Positions 1 to 9,160 of a stretch of DNA of 64,000 nucleotides are shown here, piece after piece. Both the position numbers and the translations under genes were made by a program. How positions within the stretch are numbered: the first letter of the stretch is position 1; each line of letters begins with the position of its first letter. Origin of the DNA: Gammaproteobacteria bacterium. Lineage in GTDB: Bacteria; Pseudomonadota; Gammaproteobacteria; HK1. The stretch spans positions 62,001 through 126,000 of the forward strand of contig JAJFJT010000015.1 of NCBI GenBank assembly GCA_021773795.1, read 5' to 3'. A model generated the notes under the pieces. It saw only the letters and a program-made list of their open reading frames with translations, did not search any database and was not told the DNA's origin.

Positions 1-1548
1 TCCTGGCAAGGATTGAATCCCGGGCGCTGTTCCCGCCTGCTGTGCTGGCGTCCCGCCCCCAACCCCCGGCTCCCCGCCCTCTGCGGCAGCATCTGAAACC
101 ACCGCAACCGAGGTGGCCGCACGACTGCTGAGATTACGCATTATCGGCCGCAGCACTCCAAATATAAGAAATAATACGAAGATTATACCGCTCGCCTGCT
201 TCCCGAGATCCCACACCCATGGCTGCTTCCAGATGGGAATTTCCGGCAATGGCTCTTCCGCGGGTGGCTCGATAAAGCGGTTATTGATGACTCTAATGCT
301 ATCGCCGCGGGAGGCATCAAAACCAATGGCGTCCTTGACCAGCCCGGTAACGCCCTGCAGCTCCTCTTCAGTCCATGCCTTACGCTCAATTTTTCCGCCG
401 CTGGCGGTAATGCTTCGATCATCAAGCACCACCGCCACCGAAACCCGGCGCACGATACCCGCCGCTGCACGGGTATGGCTGATAGTCCGGTCAAGACGAT
501 GGTTGACGATCTCCTCCCGCCGGAAATTATTGGCAGTCTCAGTACCCTCTGTGGCGCCTGCACCACCCGCCTGCTCTGGCGCTGCACCAGCCCCCGGCGG
601 TTGATTACTGAGCGCTCCAGGGACACCACCTGCTATAGCCCCACCGCCATCACGTTGCTCAACGACCTGACGACTCTCCACCGCCGGCAAATCGGGATTG
701 AAACTCTCACGGGTACGCTCGCTACGCGTGAAATCCATATCCAGCGCCACCTGGGCGCGAAATCCATCCAGCCCCACAAAGGGATTCAAGATCTCCTGAA
801 TCTTTTTCAGATAACCCTTCTCCACCCGCTGCCGATAACTGAGTTCCTGGTTATTCGGCGCCAGTGCGTCATCGCTTCCCGGGGCGTTGAGCAGATGCCC
901 CTTGTCATTGATGACACGAATATCACCCACCTCCATTCCAGGCATGGCTGCGGCGATAAGATGAGCGATAGTCCAGGCCTGCCCCTCCTCCATGCGCCGC
1001 CCTGGGTGCAGCTTGACCACCGCCGAGGCACTGCCCCGGCTACCACCACGAATAAAGGCACTGCGGGGGGGAGATGCCAGATGCACTCGCGCACTGGCAA
1101 TGTTGTTCATAGTGGAGATGGAACGCCCTAATTCCACCTCGCGGGCGCGCTGAAAACGTGCCCGTTCGAGAAAACGGCTGGTGCCAAAACTTGGGGCTTC
1201 ATTGAGGATCTCGTAGCCTGAACTGCTGCTCTTCGGCAGCCCCGCCGCCGCCAGTTTGATCCGTGCCTCGTCCACTTTTGATGAGGGAACCAACACTGCA
1301 CCGGATTTGTCATCCACGCGAAAGGAGATGCCAGACTGTTGCAGAGCACTCATTACCTCGGTGGCATCCTTACCACCCAGGCTACCGTACAACAGGCTGT
1401 AATTGGGGGTCCAGGACCACATGGCTCCCACCACCCCCAGGGCAACGCTGGCGGCCAGTGCCAGCATCAGTATGAGCTGCCGACCAGCGGCCATGAGTTG
1501 TATGCTGGACGTAGCATTGGATTCAGCGGGTAAATTTACGGTTGCCAT
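1..1548 (-). CDS. fliF: Flagellar MS-ring protein FliF, 3' end cut by window edge
   Basis: The frame starts at ATG 1548 and stays open for 516 codons to the window edge, so the C-terminal few dozen residues, which normally hold the FliG-binding tail, are missing. FliF builds the MS ring, the inner-membrane base on which the flagellar export gate and rotor assemble. The protein begins MATVNLPAES, has a membrane segment near residues 24-44, then a long periplasmic ring-building region (SLGGKDATEVM, ASARVHLASPP), and a second membrane segment near residues 455-470 (VLFLIFGVLRPIM). Two membrane spans around a large periplasmic domain are the FliF signature. It lies downstream of fliE in the same direction, as in most gammaproteobacteria. 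The identification is firm. Confidence 0.95.
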   Translation of the reverse strand, partial: MATVNLPAESNATSSIQLMAAGRQLILMLALAASVALGVVGAMWSWTPNYSLLYGSLGGKDATEVMSALQQSGISFRVDDKSGAVLVPSSKVDEARIKLAAAGLPKSSSSGYEILNEAPSFGTSRFLERARFQRAREVELGRSISTMNNIASARVHLASPPRSAFIRGGSRGSASAVVKLHPGRRMEEGQAWTIAHLIAAAMPGMEVGDIRVINDKGHLLNAPGSDDALAPNNQELSYRQRVEKGYLKKIQEILNPFVGLDGFRAQVALDMDFTRSERTRESFNPDLPAVESRQVVEQRDGGGAIAGGVPGALSNQPPGAGAAPEQAGGAGATEGTETANNFRREEIVNHRLDRTISHTRAAAGIVRRVSVAVVLDDRSITASGGKIERKAWTEEELQGVTGLVKDAIGFDASRGDSIRVINNRFIEPPAEEPLPEIPIWKQPWVWDLGKQASGIIFVLFLIFGVLRPIMRNLSSRAATSVAVVSDAAAEGGEPGVGGGTPAQQAGTAPGIQSLPG

Positions 1549-1613
1549 GATTTGGGCCTCTAGAGCCTCTGATTAGTCCGGGGATGCGCCATATTCCATA
1601 TAAATATGACCGC

Positions 1614-1934
1614 CTAAATCGGCATATTCATAACTTCCTGATAAGCAGTAATCAGCCGATTACGCACCTGGGTAACCGCTTGGAAGGAGAGATTCGCCTT
1701 CTGCATGGCGAGCATGACCTCGCCGATGGCCACATTGGGGTCCCCTCGCTCAAAAGATTCAGCCTTATGTGCCGCGTCCTTCTGCAAGCCATTCACCTGA
1801 TTTAGCGAGGCCTTGAAAATGCCGGAAAACCCCTCGGTTCCCCCGGTTTTTTCTGGCCCAGCGGGCATCCCCTGAGCCTGTGCCGTGAGCACACGCATCT
1901 GTGCTAGCAATTGATTCACATCATTGGTTTTCAT
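1614..1934 (-). CDS. fliE: Flagellar hook-basal body junction protein FliE
   Basis: The protein has 106 residues, the normal FliE length. FliE joins the MS ring to the proximal rod and is the first rod-type substrate exported by the flagellar type III system. The C-terminal half carries the family pattern: DPNVAIGEVMLAMQKANLSF, then an ALTQVRNRLI-like stretch (here VTQVRNRLI) and the end AYQEVMNMPI. It lies between fleR (28 bp upstream) and fliF (65 bp downstream). I see no separate sigma-54 or sigma-28 site in the short upstream gap, so it may be read from the fleSR transcript or from a promoter inside fleR. Confidence 0.95.
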   Translation of the reverse strand: MKTNDVNQLLAQMRVLTAQAQGMPAGPEKTGGTEGFSGIFKASLNQVNGLQKDAAHKAESFERGDPNVAIGEVMLAMQKANLSFQAVTQVRNRLITAYQEVMNMPI

Positions 1935-1962
1935 CGTCTCCCCTCCCCTTCAAACAGGCCAG

Positions 1963-3300
1963 TCATGCCGGTACTTCTATTCCCGCGGCGCGCATTCTGG
2001 CTAACTTATAGCGCAGGGTGCGTGGGCTGATACCCAGATTTTTTGCCACCGCACTACGATTACCCGCGGCCTGGGTCAGTGCCGTCAGAATCACCCCGTA
2101 TTCACGCTCTTTGAGCTTGTCCCCCAGCGCTTCCCCTACAGACAATGTGGGCGCCTGGATACTTTCTATAGCATCTTCCAATCCCCCCGTTTCCAGGCAA
2201 AGATCCGCCGCTTCTATGTACGCGCCTGCCTGCAACACCATCGCCCGCTGAATGATATTGTCCAATTCGCGAATATTTCCTGGCCATGACTGAGCGCGCA
2301 GACAATCCATGGCCGCTTCGCTAAATTTTGGCCGTGCGGCTGCATCATCACCAAAACGGGCCGCAAGAAAATCAGCCAGTGCGGGGATATCGCCACGGCG
2401 TTCACGCAGTGGTGGTGATTTAAGAGGAAAGACGTTCAGGCGATAGTAGAGATCTTCACGAAAACGACCTTCCTCTACTTCCTTTTTCAAATGCCGATTA
2501 GTGGTGGCCAGCACCCGCACATCCAGCGCGATGAGCTTGCTTGAACCCAGTCGTTCCACCTCACGCTCCTGCAATACGCGTAGCAGTTTGGCCTGCAGCC
2601 CAAGGTCCATTTCCGATATTTCATCCAGTAACAGGGTGCCGCCGTCAGCCTGCTCAAACTTGCCTGGGCATGCCTTATACGCACCAGTAAAGGCACCCTT
2701 GTCGTAGCCAAATAACACCGCTTCCAACATATTGTCGGGAATCGCCGCACAGTTAATAGCGATGAAAGGCCCCTCAGCTCGCGCTGATTGATCGTGGACA
2801 AAGCGCGCTAACACCTCTTTGCCACTACCACTTTCGCCGCTGATCATCACGGTGACATCGCTACCAGCGACCCGCCGTGCCAGCTCCACCACCGCCTTCG
2901 AACGTGGATCTTCGGCCACCATCGAAGTATCCACCGGTGCGGCCGGTAGATAATGGCTGACCTTACTTACCAGCACCTCCGCCTCAAAAGGTTTTACAAG
3001 ATAGTCGGCAGCGCCTTCACGCATGGCATCCACGGCCTGGCGTATGGTGCCGTAGGCGGTCATGAAGAGCACCGGGACGGCTGGATAATGGGGCCGCATA
3101 CTTTTTAGCAGGGTCAGTCCGTCCATAGGCTCCATCTTGATATCACTCAAGACCAAACCCGGGGACTCACTGGCAAGCACCTTCATCGCCGCCTGGCCAT
3201 CACCTGCGGCGAAGGTGCTAAAGCCGGCCATGCCTAAAATGTCACACAGTGCAGTACGCAGCTCCATGTCATCCTCAACCACCAATACGGATGCACTCAC
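1963..3300 (-). CDS. fleR: Sigma-54-dependent flagellar response regulator FleR/FlrC
   Basis: This 445-residue NtrC-type activator switches on the middle flagellar genes (hook, basal body) when phosphorylated by its partner kinase. The receiver domain has the acidic pair at D10-D11, the phosphoacceptor D53 in VLSDIKM and K103. The AAA+ domain has Walker A GESGSGKE near residue 155 and the sigma-54 contact loop GAFTGA at 192-197. A Fis-type helix-turn-helix ends the protein ([17 protein letters not shown]). The start overlaps the fleS stop by 4 bp, so the pair is translationally coupled. FleR/FlrC is chosen over other NtrC relatives because of its place between fleS and fliE. Confidence 0.93.
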   Translation of the reverse strand: MSASVLVVEDDMELRTALCDILGMAGFSTFAAGDGQAAMKVLASESPGLVLSDIKMEPMDGLTLLKSMRPHYPAVPVLFMTAYGTIRQAVDAMREGAADYLVKPFEAEVLVSKVSHYLPAAPVDTSMVAEDPRSKAVVELARRVAGSDVTVMISGESGSGKEVLARFVHDQSARAEGPFIAINCAAIPDNMLEAVLFGYDKGAFTGAYKACPGKFEQADGGTLLLDEISEMDLGLQAKLLRVLQEREVERLGSSKLIALDVRVLATTNRHLKKEVEEGRFREDLYYRLNVFPLKSPPLRERRGDIPALADFLAARFGDDAAARPKFSEAAMDCLRAQSWPGNIRELDNIIQRAMVLQAGAYIEAADLCLETGGLEDAIESIQAPTLSVGEALGDKLKEREYGVILTALTQAAGNRSAVAKNLGISPRTLRYKLARMRAAGIEVPA

Positions 3301-4493
3301 CTTAATGCCCCTCCCATAACCTGTTTTTCCCCTGCATTTATCCCGGCATTTATTTCGTAATGGATATCGAGCACCGGCAATTCAATCACCAGCGTGGTTC
3401 CTCTGACCTCCGTAGAAAGCAGCATCAGTTGACCACCATGGGATTCAACAATGGCCCTCGCCACCGCCAGCCCCAGGCCGGTACCGTTGCTGCGAGTGGT
3501 ATAAAAAGCCTCGAATATGCGCGCCTGATTCTCCATTGATACACCCGGGCCATCATCGGCCAGGGTTATTCGAATCAAGGCATTGTCAGGCAGTTCGGCG
3601 CGTAAACTTAGCTGCGCCCCATCGCCACAAGCCTCCAGGGCATTGTTGATGAGATTTTGTAAGGCGCTTTGCAAAGACTCCCAGCTGCCGGAAATCATTA
3701 CCTCAGCATCCAGCGCATGAAAATCAAGGCTGGCTTTAGCGTGCTTTAGCTGGTTTTGCAGACCGTTAACGAAGTCATCCAGGCACGGCCCCAGAGAAAT
3801 AGGCACTACAGGAAAATCGCCGGCGCCCGCAAAGGCCAACATATCCTCCACCAGCTTTTCCAATTTCCCCAAGCGCCCGATAATGACCTCCCGCGCCCGC
3901 CCCCGCTCCAGGGCCGAGGCATAGAGCAGCGCGGAGGACAGCGGAGTACGAATCTGGTGGGCCAATACCGCGGCGGTCCGTCCCAAGGCGGAGAGACGCT
4001 CAAGGCGAGACACCCTCGCCTGCAGGGCCCGCGTCTCGGTGACATCGTTAATCAGAATCAATTGCCCCGGCTCATCACCAAGGGAACGTGTAGCAATGTT
4101 GACCCGCCGACCGTCTTGCAAGGAAATTTCATGGCCGTCATCGGCTCGTGGTGCAAATACCACGTTGACCACCTCGCGCCATGCCTCACCCAATAAGGGC
4201 CGTTGCAGCAAGTCGGTGGCAGCAGGATTACAGTGGCTGATGATGCCATCCGCATCCAGCACGATAACGCCGGCGGGCAAGGCGTTGAGTAAATGTTCAA
4301 GGCGTTGCGCCAGACGCTCTTTTTCCTTGAGGCGCACAGCGCTTTGATCGTGGGCCAGGCCAAGCGCGGTATTGAGCCCTTCAACCCGTTGCTCCAGATC
4401 GCGGTAGGCCGACTCGAGATCACGCGAGATATGGTTAAAAGCCTCAAAGGCCCCTTCCAATTCAACAATGGGCGTCGCGCTGGAGATACTCAT
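3297..4493 (-). CDS. fleS: Flagellar sensor histidine kinase FleS/FlrB
   Basis: This 398-residue kinase has no obvious membrane segment, as expected of the cytosolic FleS/FlrB family. An N-terminal coiled region and a PAS-like domain (about residues 64-160, GVIVLDADGIISHCNPA) precede the HisKA box with phosphoacceptor H179 (VLAHQIRTPL). The catalytic ATPase follows with N box NLINNALEAC, G1 box DDGPGVS and G2 GTGLGLAVA. It should phosphorylate FleR, encoded next to it with a 4-bp overlap. A clear sigma-54 type promoter lies about 60 bp upstream of its start, consistent with activation by FleQ. Confidence 0.93.
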   Translation of the reverse strand: MSISSATPIVELEGAFEAFNHISRDLESAYRDLEQRVEGLNTALGLAHDQSAVRLKEKERLAQRLEHLLNALPAGVIVLDADGIISHCNPAATDLLQRPLLGEAWREVVNVVFAPRADDGHEISLQDGRRVNIATRSLGDEPGQLILINDVTETRALQARVSRLERLSALGRTAAVLAHQIRTPLSSALLYASALERGRAREVIIGRLGKLEKLVEDMLAFAGAGDFPVVPISLGPCLDDFVNGLQNQLKHAKASLDFHALDAEVMISGSWESLQSALQNLINNALEACGDGAQLSLRAELPDNALIRITLADDGPGVSMENQARIFEAFYTTRSNGTGLGLAVARAIVESHGGQLMLLSTEVRGTTLVIELPVLDIHYEINAGINAGEKQVMGGALR

Positions 4494-4554
4494 CTATTGA
4501 GGCATCCTCTGATGGAAAGGTGCCCTCACCGATGAGCACCACTTGCGAGGATAG

Positions 4555-4572
4555 AAGCAAAGACCGTGCCTA
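4555..4572 (-). promoter_or_regulatory. Sigma-54 promoter of fleSR
   Basis: Read on the minus strand, AGGCACGGTCTTTGCTT has GG and GC exactly ten bases apart and matches the TGGCAC-N5-TTGC consensus at most positions. It lies about 62 bp ahead of the fleS start, leaving a leader of about 50 nt. It sits downstream of the fleQ terminator hairpin, so fleSR is separately transcribed. FleQ is the expected activator. Confidence 0.8.
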
Positions 4573-4600
4573 AACCAAAAACCCCCTGATAAACAGGGGG
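4571..4600 (-). terminator. Intrinsic terminator after fleQ
   Basis: CCCCCTG (4582-4588) pairs with CAGGGGG (4594-4600) around a 5-nt loop. On the minus strand the stem is followed by GTTTTTGG, a short U tract. It lies 36 bp past the fleQ stop and before the fleSR promoter, so it insulates the two transcription units. Confidence 0.75.
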
Positions 4601-4635
4601 ATATGAAGGCTAATTTACTGGAGAGCTAAAAAGCG

Positions 4636-6048
4636 TCAAAAACTGGACGCGCTCTCTTCGCGCTGCAAACCAAATTTCCGCATCTTTTCCACCAAGGTGG
4701 TGCGCCCCATCTTCAGGCGCTTGGCTGCATGGGCAACCACCCAATCGGCCTCCTGCAAGGCTTGGCGAATGAGCATGCATTCCAGTGAACTCAAATGTTC
4801 CTTAAGGTCCATGCCTTCGTTAGGCAGGGTTCGGGTGGCCACCACAAAGTTGGAAAGATCCGGATCCACCTCTAAATTTCCCGGGATCTGGCCAGCGCGA
4901 TACTTCTCTGGCAGGTCAGACCTTTCCACTACGCCGTAGGGAAAGAGGATGATCAAACGCTCAATGAGGTTGGCCAGCTCGCGCACATTGCCCGGCCACG
5001 CATAGCCACAGAGCGTACGCACCGCTTCAGAATTAAGTCGGATGGAACCCCGTTTTTCATGTTCCATACGGCTAATCAAATCATTAATCAGCAACGGAAG
5101 ATCCTCTACACGCTTACGCAGAGGGGGCATTTCCATGGGAAAGACATTGAGCCGGTAATAAAGATCCTCGCGGAAGCGCCCGCTAGATATGCCAGCTTCA
5201 AGATCATTATGCGTGGCCGCCAGGATGCGTACATTGGTGGAAATGCTGCGCGTTCCCCCTACCCGCTCAAAGGTACGTTCTTGCAGAACTCGCAGCAACT
5301 TGACCTGCATCATGAGCGGCATATCCCCAATCTCATCAAGAAACAGGGTGCCGCCATCGGCCAGTTCAAAACGCCCCCTACGGGAACTGATGGCCCCGGT
5401 AAAGGCACCTTTCTCGTGGCCAAATAGCTCGCTTTCCAGAAGATCCGGCGGGATTGCTCCACAATTAACTGGCACGAAAGGACCGTGGCGACGGGTGGAA
5501 TGAAAATGGATATTCCGGGCCACTACCTCCTTGCCCGTACCTGATTCTCCAAGGATCAGTACATTGGAATCGCTATCGGCCACTTGATCGATCATCTTGC
5601 GGATATTGCGAATACCCGTGCTGCTACCCACCAGATTACGAAATAATTCCAGCGCACGACGGCTATCTCCGTCCTTGCGACGCTGATGATGCAGATAGAC
5701 TTTGCGCAGTGCTTCCAGAACCTCTGTACGCCTGAGCGGCAAGGTCAGTTGCGCAACACAGTCAGCGCCGGATTTCATCTCCGCCATATCTGCAGCGCGG
5801 CCCATGAGAATAACGGGCAGGTTGGAACTTGCTTTTTTGAGAGCCGCCAACTGCCCACCCAAACCACGCGCTTTAGCCTCAACGGCCAGAATAAGGAGTT
5901 CTATATCGTTGTCGTCAGCCAGTAAGCCTAAAGCCTCCTGACTATCACTTAATATGCTCGGGCGGTGTTCCAGAAACTCGAAAAGGCCGTGCAGCAGGTC
6001 GTGATGCTGCGGGTCTTTATCGACAATCAGAATTTGCAGCGGATTCAT
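4636..6048 (-). CDS. fleQ: Flagellar master regulator FleQ/FlrA
   Basis: This 470-residue sigma-54 activator heads the flagellar cascade. The N-terminal domain has the receiver fold but lacks the phosphoacceptor: the expected Asp position reads LLILAVEAK, as in FleQ, which is not controlled by phosphorylation. In FleQ proteins cyclic di-GMP and FleN modulate the ATPase. Walker A GESGTGKE is at 167-174, the sigma-54 loop GAFTGA at 214-219, a DEIGDMP Walker B follows, and the C-terminus has a Fis-type helix-turn-helix (AAKRLKMGRTTLVEKM). It is transcribed alone ahead of fleSR and carries its own terminator. FleQ relatives also control exopolysaccharide genes; none are visible here. Confidence 0.93.
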   Translation of the reverse strand: MNPLQILIVDKDPQHHDLLHGLFEFLEHRPSILSDSQEALGLLADDNDIELLILAVEAKARGLGGQLAALKKASSNLPVILMGRAADMAEMKSGADCVAQLTLPLRRTEVLEALRKVYLHHQRRKDGDSRRALELFRNLVGSSTGIRNIRKMIDQVADSDSNVLILGESGTGKEVVARNIHFHSTRRHGPFVPVNCGAIPPDLLESELFGHEKGAFTGAISSRRGRFELADGGTLFLDEIGDMPLMMQVKLLRVLQERTFERVGGTRSISTNVRILAATHNDLEAGISSGRFREDLYYRLNVFPMEMPPLRKRVEDLPLLINDLISRMEHEKRGSIRLNSEAVRTLCGYAWPGNVRELANLIERLIILFPYGVVERSDLPEKYRAGQIPGNLEVDPDLSNFVVATRTLPNEGMDLKEHLSSLECMLIRQALQEADWVVAHAAKRLKMGRTTLVEKMRKFGLQREESASSF

Positions 6049-6142
6049 CTCTAGAGGACCCAGCCTTTATTCATCCCCGCCTCGACAATCGAAGTAATAG
6101 GGGGAAGTTTTTATGCACTCGTATCGGTGCAAATCGTTGGCT

Positions 6143-6172
6143 AGGTTAAACGGGGAGACGGCTAGATGTCAA
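6143..6172 (-). promoter_or_regulatory. Possible sigma-70 promoter of fleQ
   Basis: On the minus strand a perfect -35 hexamer TTGACA (6167-6172) is followed after 18 bp by TAACCT (6143-6148), a poor -10. It lies about 95 bp ahead of fleQ, in the only sizeable gap (6049-6259) of this region. Sigma-70 control of the master regulator is usual for the family, but the -10 match is weak. Confidence 0.35.
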
Positions 6173-6259
6173 AAATTTGGCGCGCCAGGGACTATATGGG
6201 TATATTACATTAGAACAATCATATAACATGTTGTTATTTATATATTTATGACAAGAGGT

Positions 6260-6589
6260 CTACTCTTGCATAGTATTGTGGTAAGCGGTGTTTGCACGTC
6301 TACCCTGATGGATATTTCGCAATGCCTCCTTACAGGTATCACGCACTGAGACAACCTGCAGACTAATTGATTTATTCAGTTTCAGCAGTACCCCAAATAG
6401 CACCACATCGTCTGCGCCCACCGCCGCCGGGGCAGCCAGGATATTCAGAAAGTGCTGGCGGCGCTTTAAGGTGTTGGCGAATGTATCCCACTGTTCCTGA
6501 CGCGCGCTGGCCAACATTTTCTCACTCAGCCGAAGCGCCTGTCGAAGGGCATTCAGCCGTAATGATGCTTCCTCAGACAGATCATGCAC
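6260..6589 (-). CDS. fliT: FliT-like flagellar export chaperone
   Basis: The likely start is GTG 6589, overlapping the end of fliS by 8 bp, which gives 109 residues, close to the usual FliT length; the frame is open further upstream but that part lies inside fliS. The protein is helical and charged (LRLNALRQALRLSEKMLASARQEQW, then KRRQHFLNIL), resembling the helical bundle of FliT-type chaperones that bind the cap protein FliD. Sequence similarity within this family is low, so the call rests mainly on size, composition and position directly after fliD-fliS. The GTG start has only a weak ribosome-binding site, fitting coupling to fliS. Confidence 0.6.
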   Translation of the reverse strand: MHDLSEEASLRLNALRQALRLSEKMLASARQEQWDTFANTLKRRQHFLNILAAPAAVGADDVVLFGVLLKLNKSISLQVVSVRDTCKEALRNIHQGRRANTAYHNTMQE

Positions 6590-7013
6590 TGGCCTTTTGT
6601 ACCTCGGTAGATTCACCCCTGACCTCGAGCGGCAACGCATCCCAGCCTGCCTTGATTTCTTGCAATAAACCATGCACCTCGGTCAACACTGCCACATCGT
6701 CACTTAGATTGGCCTCCACCAGTCGGCGGCCCATATATTCGTACAAGCTATCGAGATTGGCGGCAAGCGCCCCACCGTGCTGTCGATCCAAGCTGACGCG
6801 TAGACCTTCAATAATGGAGATCGCGCGTCCCAAATGCTCACCTTTCTTGGCGACCTCACCGCGCGCCATAAAGCCGCGGGCGGAGGCAATACGCGCCAAG
6901 GCACCATCCAGCAACATCTGGATCAGGCGATGAGGAGTGGCCTCCTCAACACCGGACTGTACCCCTACCGAACTGTATTCAGATAAGCCTTGTTTTGATT
7001 GACCAAAACTCAT
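6582..7013 (-). CDS. fliS: Flagellin export chaperone FliS
   Basis: ATG 7013 is preferred over an upstream ATG at 7028 because GGAGAG sits 7 bp before it; the protein then has 143 residues and starts MSFGQSKQG. FliS binds the C-terminal D0 helix of flagellin in the cytoplasm and delivers it to the export gate. The family pattern is present: ATPHRLIQMLLDGALARIASARGFM, then HLGRAISIIEGLRVSLD, then LYEYMGRRLVEANL. It lies between fliD and the fliT-like gene, the usual fliDST arrangement. Confidence 0.93.
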   Translation of the reverse strand: MSFGQSKQGLSEYSSVGVQSGVEEATPHRLIQMLLDGALARIASARGFMARGEVAKKGEHLGRAISIIEGLRVSLDRQHGGALAANLDSLYEYMGRRLVEANLSDDVAVLTEVHGLLQEIKAGWDALPLEVRGESTEVQKASA

Positions 7014-7038
7014 TATCGTTCTCTCCAATATTTATCTG

Positions 7039-8481
7039 TTATCGATTATTCTGATTGATGGTCAGACCCTGCAATGCAGTGAGTTGCTGATTCAGAAAAG
7101 TAGTGGTGCTCTGCAATTGATTGACCAGGGCGTCCATGGCATTAAATTGTGCGAGCAGCCGGGTCTCCCGACGTAGCAGCCGCTGATCCAATACCTCCCG
7201 TTGGCGGGTGATTTCATCTATACGGCTACTGAGTCCTGTATTGCGGCTATCGAGCGCCCCATCAAACTTGAGAAAGCCGTCCAGGACGGAATCGAGCCGG
7301 GTAGCAATACCATTGGTGCTGGAAAAAAGCTCCCCCACCGCATCGAAATCGGTGTCCAGTGCAGTATTGAGCGCGCTACTATCGAGCTTCAGAGAGCCAT
7401 CCGCCTGAGTGGTGATACCAATTTCCACCAAGCTATTAAAGGACGAATTGATACCACTCACCTGAGAGCCCAGTTCCCGCTGTATCTGGCTGCTGATTCC
7501 ACGCAAGGTAGCATCGCCCAAGAGAATGCCACGGGCACCGGAATCTGCATCGAATACAGATAAGTCATTAATGGTTGAGCGTAAGCTGTTGTAACTGGAG
7601 ACAAAACCTTGAACGGCACTGCTGACTGCTGCCTTGTCCAGGCTGACACTCAATTCCGTCGTTACTCCGGGAGCAGAGGAGACCTCGAGCAGGTCTATGG
7701 TCACCCCCTCAATGGCATCACCGATGCTGTTGGTGGAGCGGGTGATGGTCTGGGTATCTATCTTAATCTGAGCATCTATCGCGGCACTGAGTTGCGTTAA
7801 ATTGGTCGTGCCGCTGCCGAGTGGCAATGGATCGTAGACCAGTTGAGAGAGGCCACTACTATCCGTATGGTCGTCGTCATCATCCACCACAGTTAGCCGC
7901 AAACTGTTATCGGTACCCAAGCCATTGGCACTGAGTACCAGGCGGCTCTCATTACCACCCAAGCCATCATCCACGGTGACAATGGTCGCGGAGACGCTGG
8001 TATTGCCCGAAGCATTGTTAATAGCGCTGCGGATCTCCGCTAGCGTCTTGGCCGAAGACGGAATGCTGATACTGAAATTCTCACTTCCTGAGGTGATGTT
8101 AAGGGTGCCTGACCCCACCACATCACTGGAACTGCTAAAACCGGTAGCCGCCAGCTTATGAGCGCTGGCCAAAGTCACTACCTCTACATCGTATTTTGCC
8201 GGCACCGCACTACTGGTGGCGCTGACGGTAAAGACGTCCGTATCCGCCGATTGGGCGGAGCGGAGCTGAAAATCACTGAGATCCTTGAGGCTTGCTAAGG
8301 CTGTATTAAAGCTGGAGAGGGCGCTCTTGAGAGAACCGTTAGCCGAGATCTGGGCCTGAAAACGCGCCTCTTGGCCATTCAAGCGCAGCAGGGTTGGCTC
8401 GGCCTCGGCATTCAGGAGTTGGCTAACCAACGCGCTGATATCAATGCCTGATCCGGTACCCGGTGAACTGATTGTGGCCAT
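7039..8481 (-). CDS. fliD: Flagellar filament cap protein FliD
   Basis: FliD (480 residues) forms the pentameric cap at the filament tip that helps flagellin subunits fold into place. The N-terminus has the family pattern (GTGSGIDISALVSQLLNAE, then ARFQAQISANGSLKSALSSF), the middle is variable and rich in Ser/Thr/Asp, and the C-terminus returns to a conserved heptad-rich coiled coil (RLLRRETRLLAQFNAMDALV, then FLNQQLTAL). It is followed by fliS and the fliT-like chaperone gene, which normally serve flagellin and FliD. The 160-bp gap ahead of it shows no convincing flagellar promoter. Confidence 0.95.
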   Translation of the reverse strand: MATISSPGTGSGIDISALVSQLLNAEAEPTLLRLNGQEARFQAQISANGSLKSALSSFNTALASLKDLSDFQLRSAQSADTDVFTVSATSSAVPAKYDVEVVTLASAHKLAATGFSSSSDVVGSGTLNITSGSENFSISIPSSAKTLAEIRSAINNASGNTSVSATIVTVDDGLGGNESRLVLSANGLGTDNSLRLTVVDDDDDHTDSSGLSQLVYDPLPLGSGTTNLTQLSAAIDAQIKIDTQTITRSTNSIGDAIEGVTIDLLEVSSAPGVTTELSVSLDKAAVSSAVQGFVSSYNSLRSTINDLSVFDADSGARGILLGDATLRGISSQIQRELGSQVSGINSSFNSLVEIGITTQADGSLKLDSSALNTALDTDFDAVGELFSSTNGIATRLDSVLDGFLKFDGALDSRNTGLSSRIDEITRQREVLDQRLLRRETRLLAQFNAMDALVNQLQSTTTFLNQQLTALQGLTINQNNR

Positions 8482-8640
8482 TCCCGCCTATCTCCTCACG
8501 ATGTCCGTGAATTCTGTTGCGGAACCACCCGCGCTATCACTCGCCTGAGTGTTCCCCCCCATCGTGGAGGGGGAAACAACAAACTTCAGAGAAACGACAT
8601 TCAGGCACTAATCACGCACTGCCTGTTTGTCATGCCAAGC

Positions 8641-9075
8641 CTAAACTCTGACACCTGCCAATAAACCACCACCCAGATTCTGCAAATGCTCTAGCACCTG
8701 CAGCACTTCATCTGGCGGAATCTGCCGGACGACCTCTTCTGTTTCCTTGTTAATCACCGTAATAATCGTACGCCCCGAATCCTCCGAGACACTGAACTGC
8801 AACTCACGACGCAGGTCCTGAACCAGGTTATTTAACTGCTCCACAGCAGCCGATAAGCTCAGGCTCTGCTCATCTGAACGCTGTTCAGTGGTGACTTGAG
8901 ATTGCTCACTCGCTGGCCTGGCTTCCAGTACCGCAATCGCGCTGCCTCCTGCAGCGGGACCGCCTATGGTATTGGGAGCTACCAGCCCGGAGCTTTCTGT
9001 CTGTCCGGTAGGCACACTTGCAGGTTTGGCAGCCACACGCCCGGCGATTTGTGTTGATAAATCGATGGAAATCAT
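8641..9075 (-). CDS. flaG: FlaG family flagellar protein
   Basis: ATG 9075 gives 144 residues (MISIDLSTQIAGR); a GTG 12 bp upstream in the same frame is less likely. The C-terminal half carries the FlaG pattern: LNNLVQDLRRELQFSVSED, then TIITVINKETEEVVRQIPP and EVLQVLEHL. The N-terminal half is low-complexity linker. FlaG proteins are encoded between fliC and fliD in many polarly flagellated bacteria and affect filament length; the biochemical role is not settled. The position here, directly after fliC and before fliD, matches that pattern. Confidence 0.85.
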   Translation of the reverse strand: MISIDLSTQIAGRVAAKPASVPTGQTESSGLVAPNTIGGPAAGGSAIAVLEARPASEQSQVTTEQRSDEQSLSLSAAVEQLNNLVQDLRRELQFSVSEDSGRTIITVINKETEEVVRQIPPDEVLQVLEHLQNLGGGLLAGVRV

Positions 9076-9110
9076 GATGCTCACCACCCTACGAACTTAG
9101 TGTACGGTTG

Positions 9111-9141
9111 ATGCCCGGAACCCCTGACGGACTCCGGGCAT
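9111..9141 (-). terminator. Hairpin between fliC and flaG
   Basis: ATGCCCGGA (9111-9119) and TCCGGGCAT (9133-9141) form a perfect 9-bp stem with a 13-nt loop, 20 bp past the fliC stop. No U tract follows, so it may protect the 3' end of the flagellin message or attenuate read-through into flaG rather than act as a classical terminator. Confidence 0.45.
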
Positions 9142-9160
9142 GTCCCCGCTTAATGACCTC

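Noticed and set aside
183-1131. Several short open frames that make fliF look broken
   Set aside because: The true fliF frame is open from 1548 to the window edge without a stop; the short frames are in other phases.
8600-8640. Sigma-54 promoter ahead of fliD
   Set aside because: TTGGCATGACAAACAGG has the -24 half but no GC at the required ten-base spacing.
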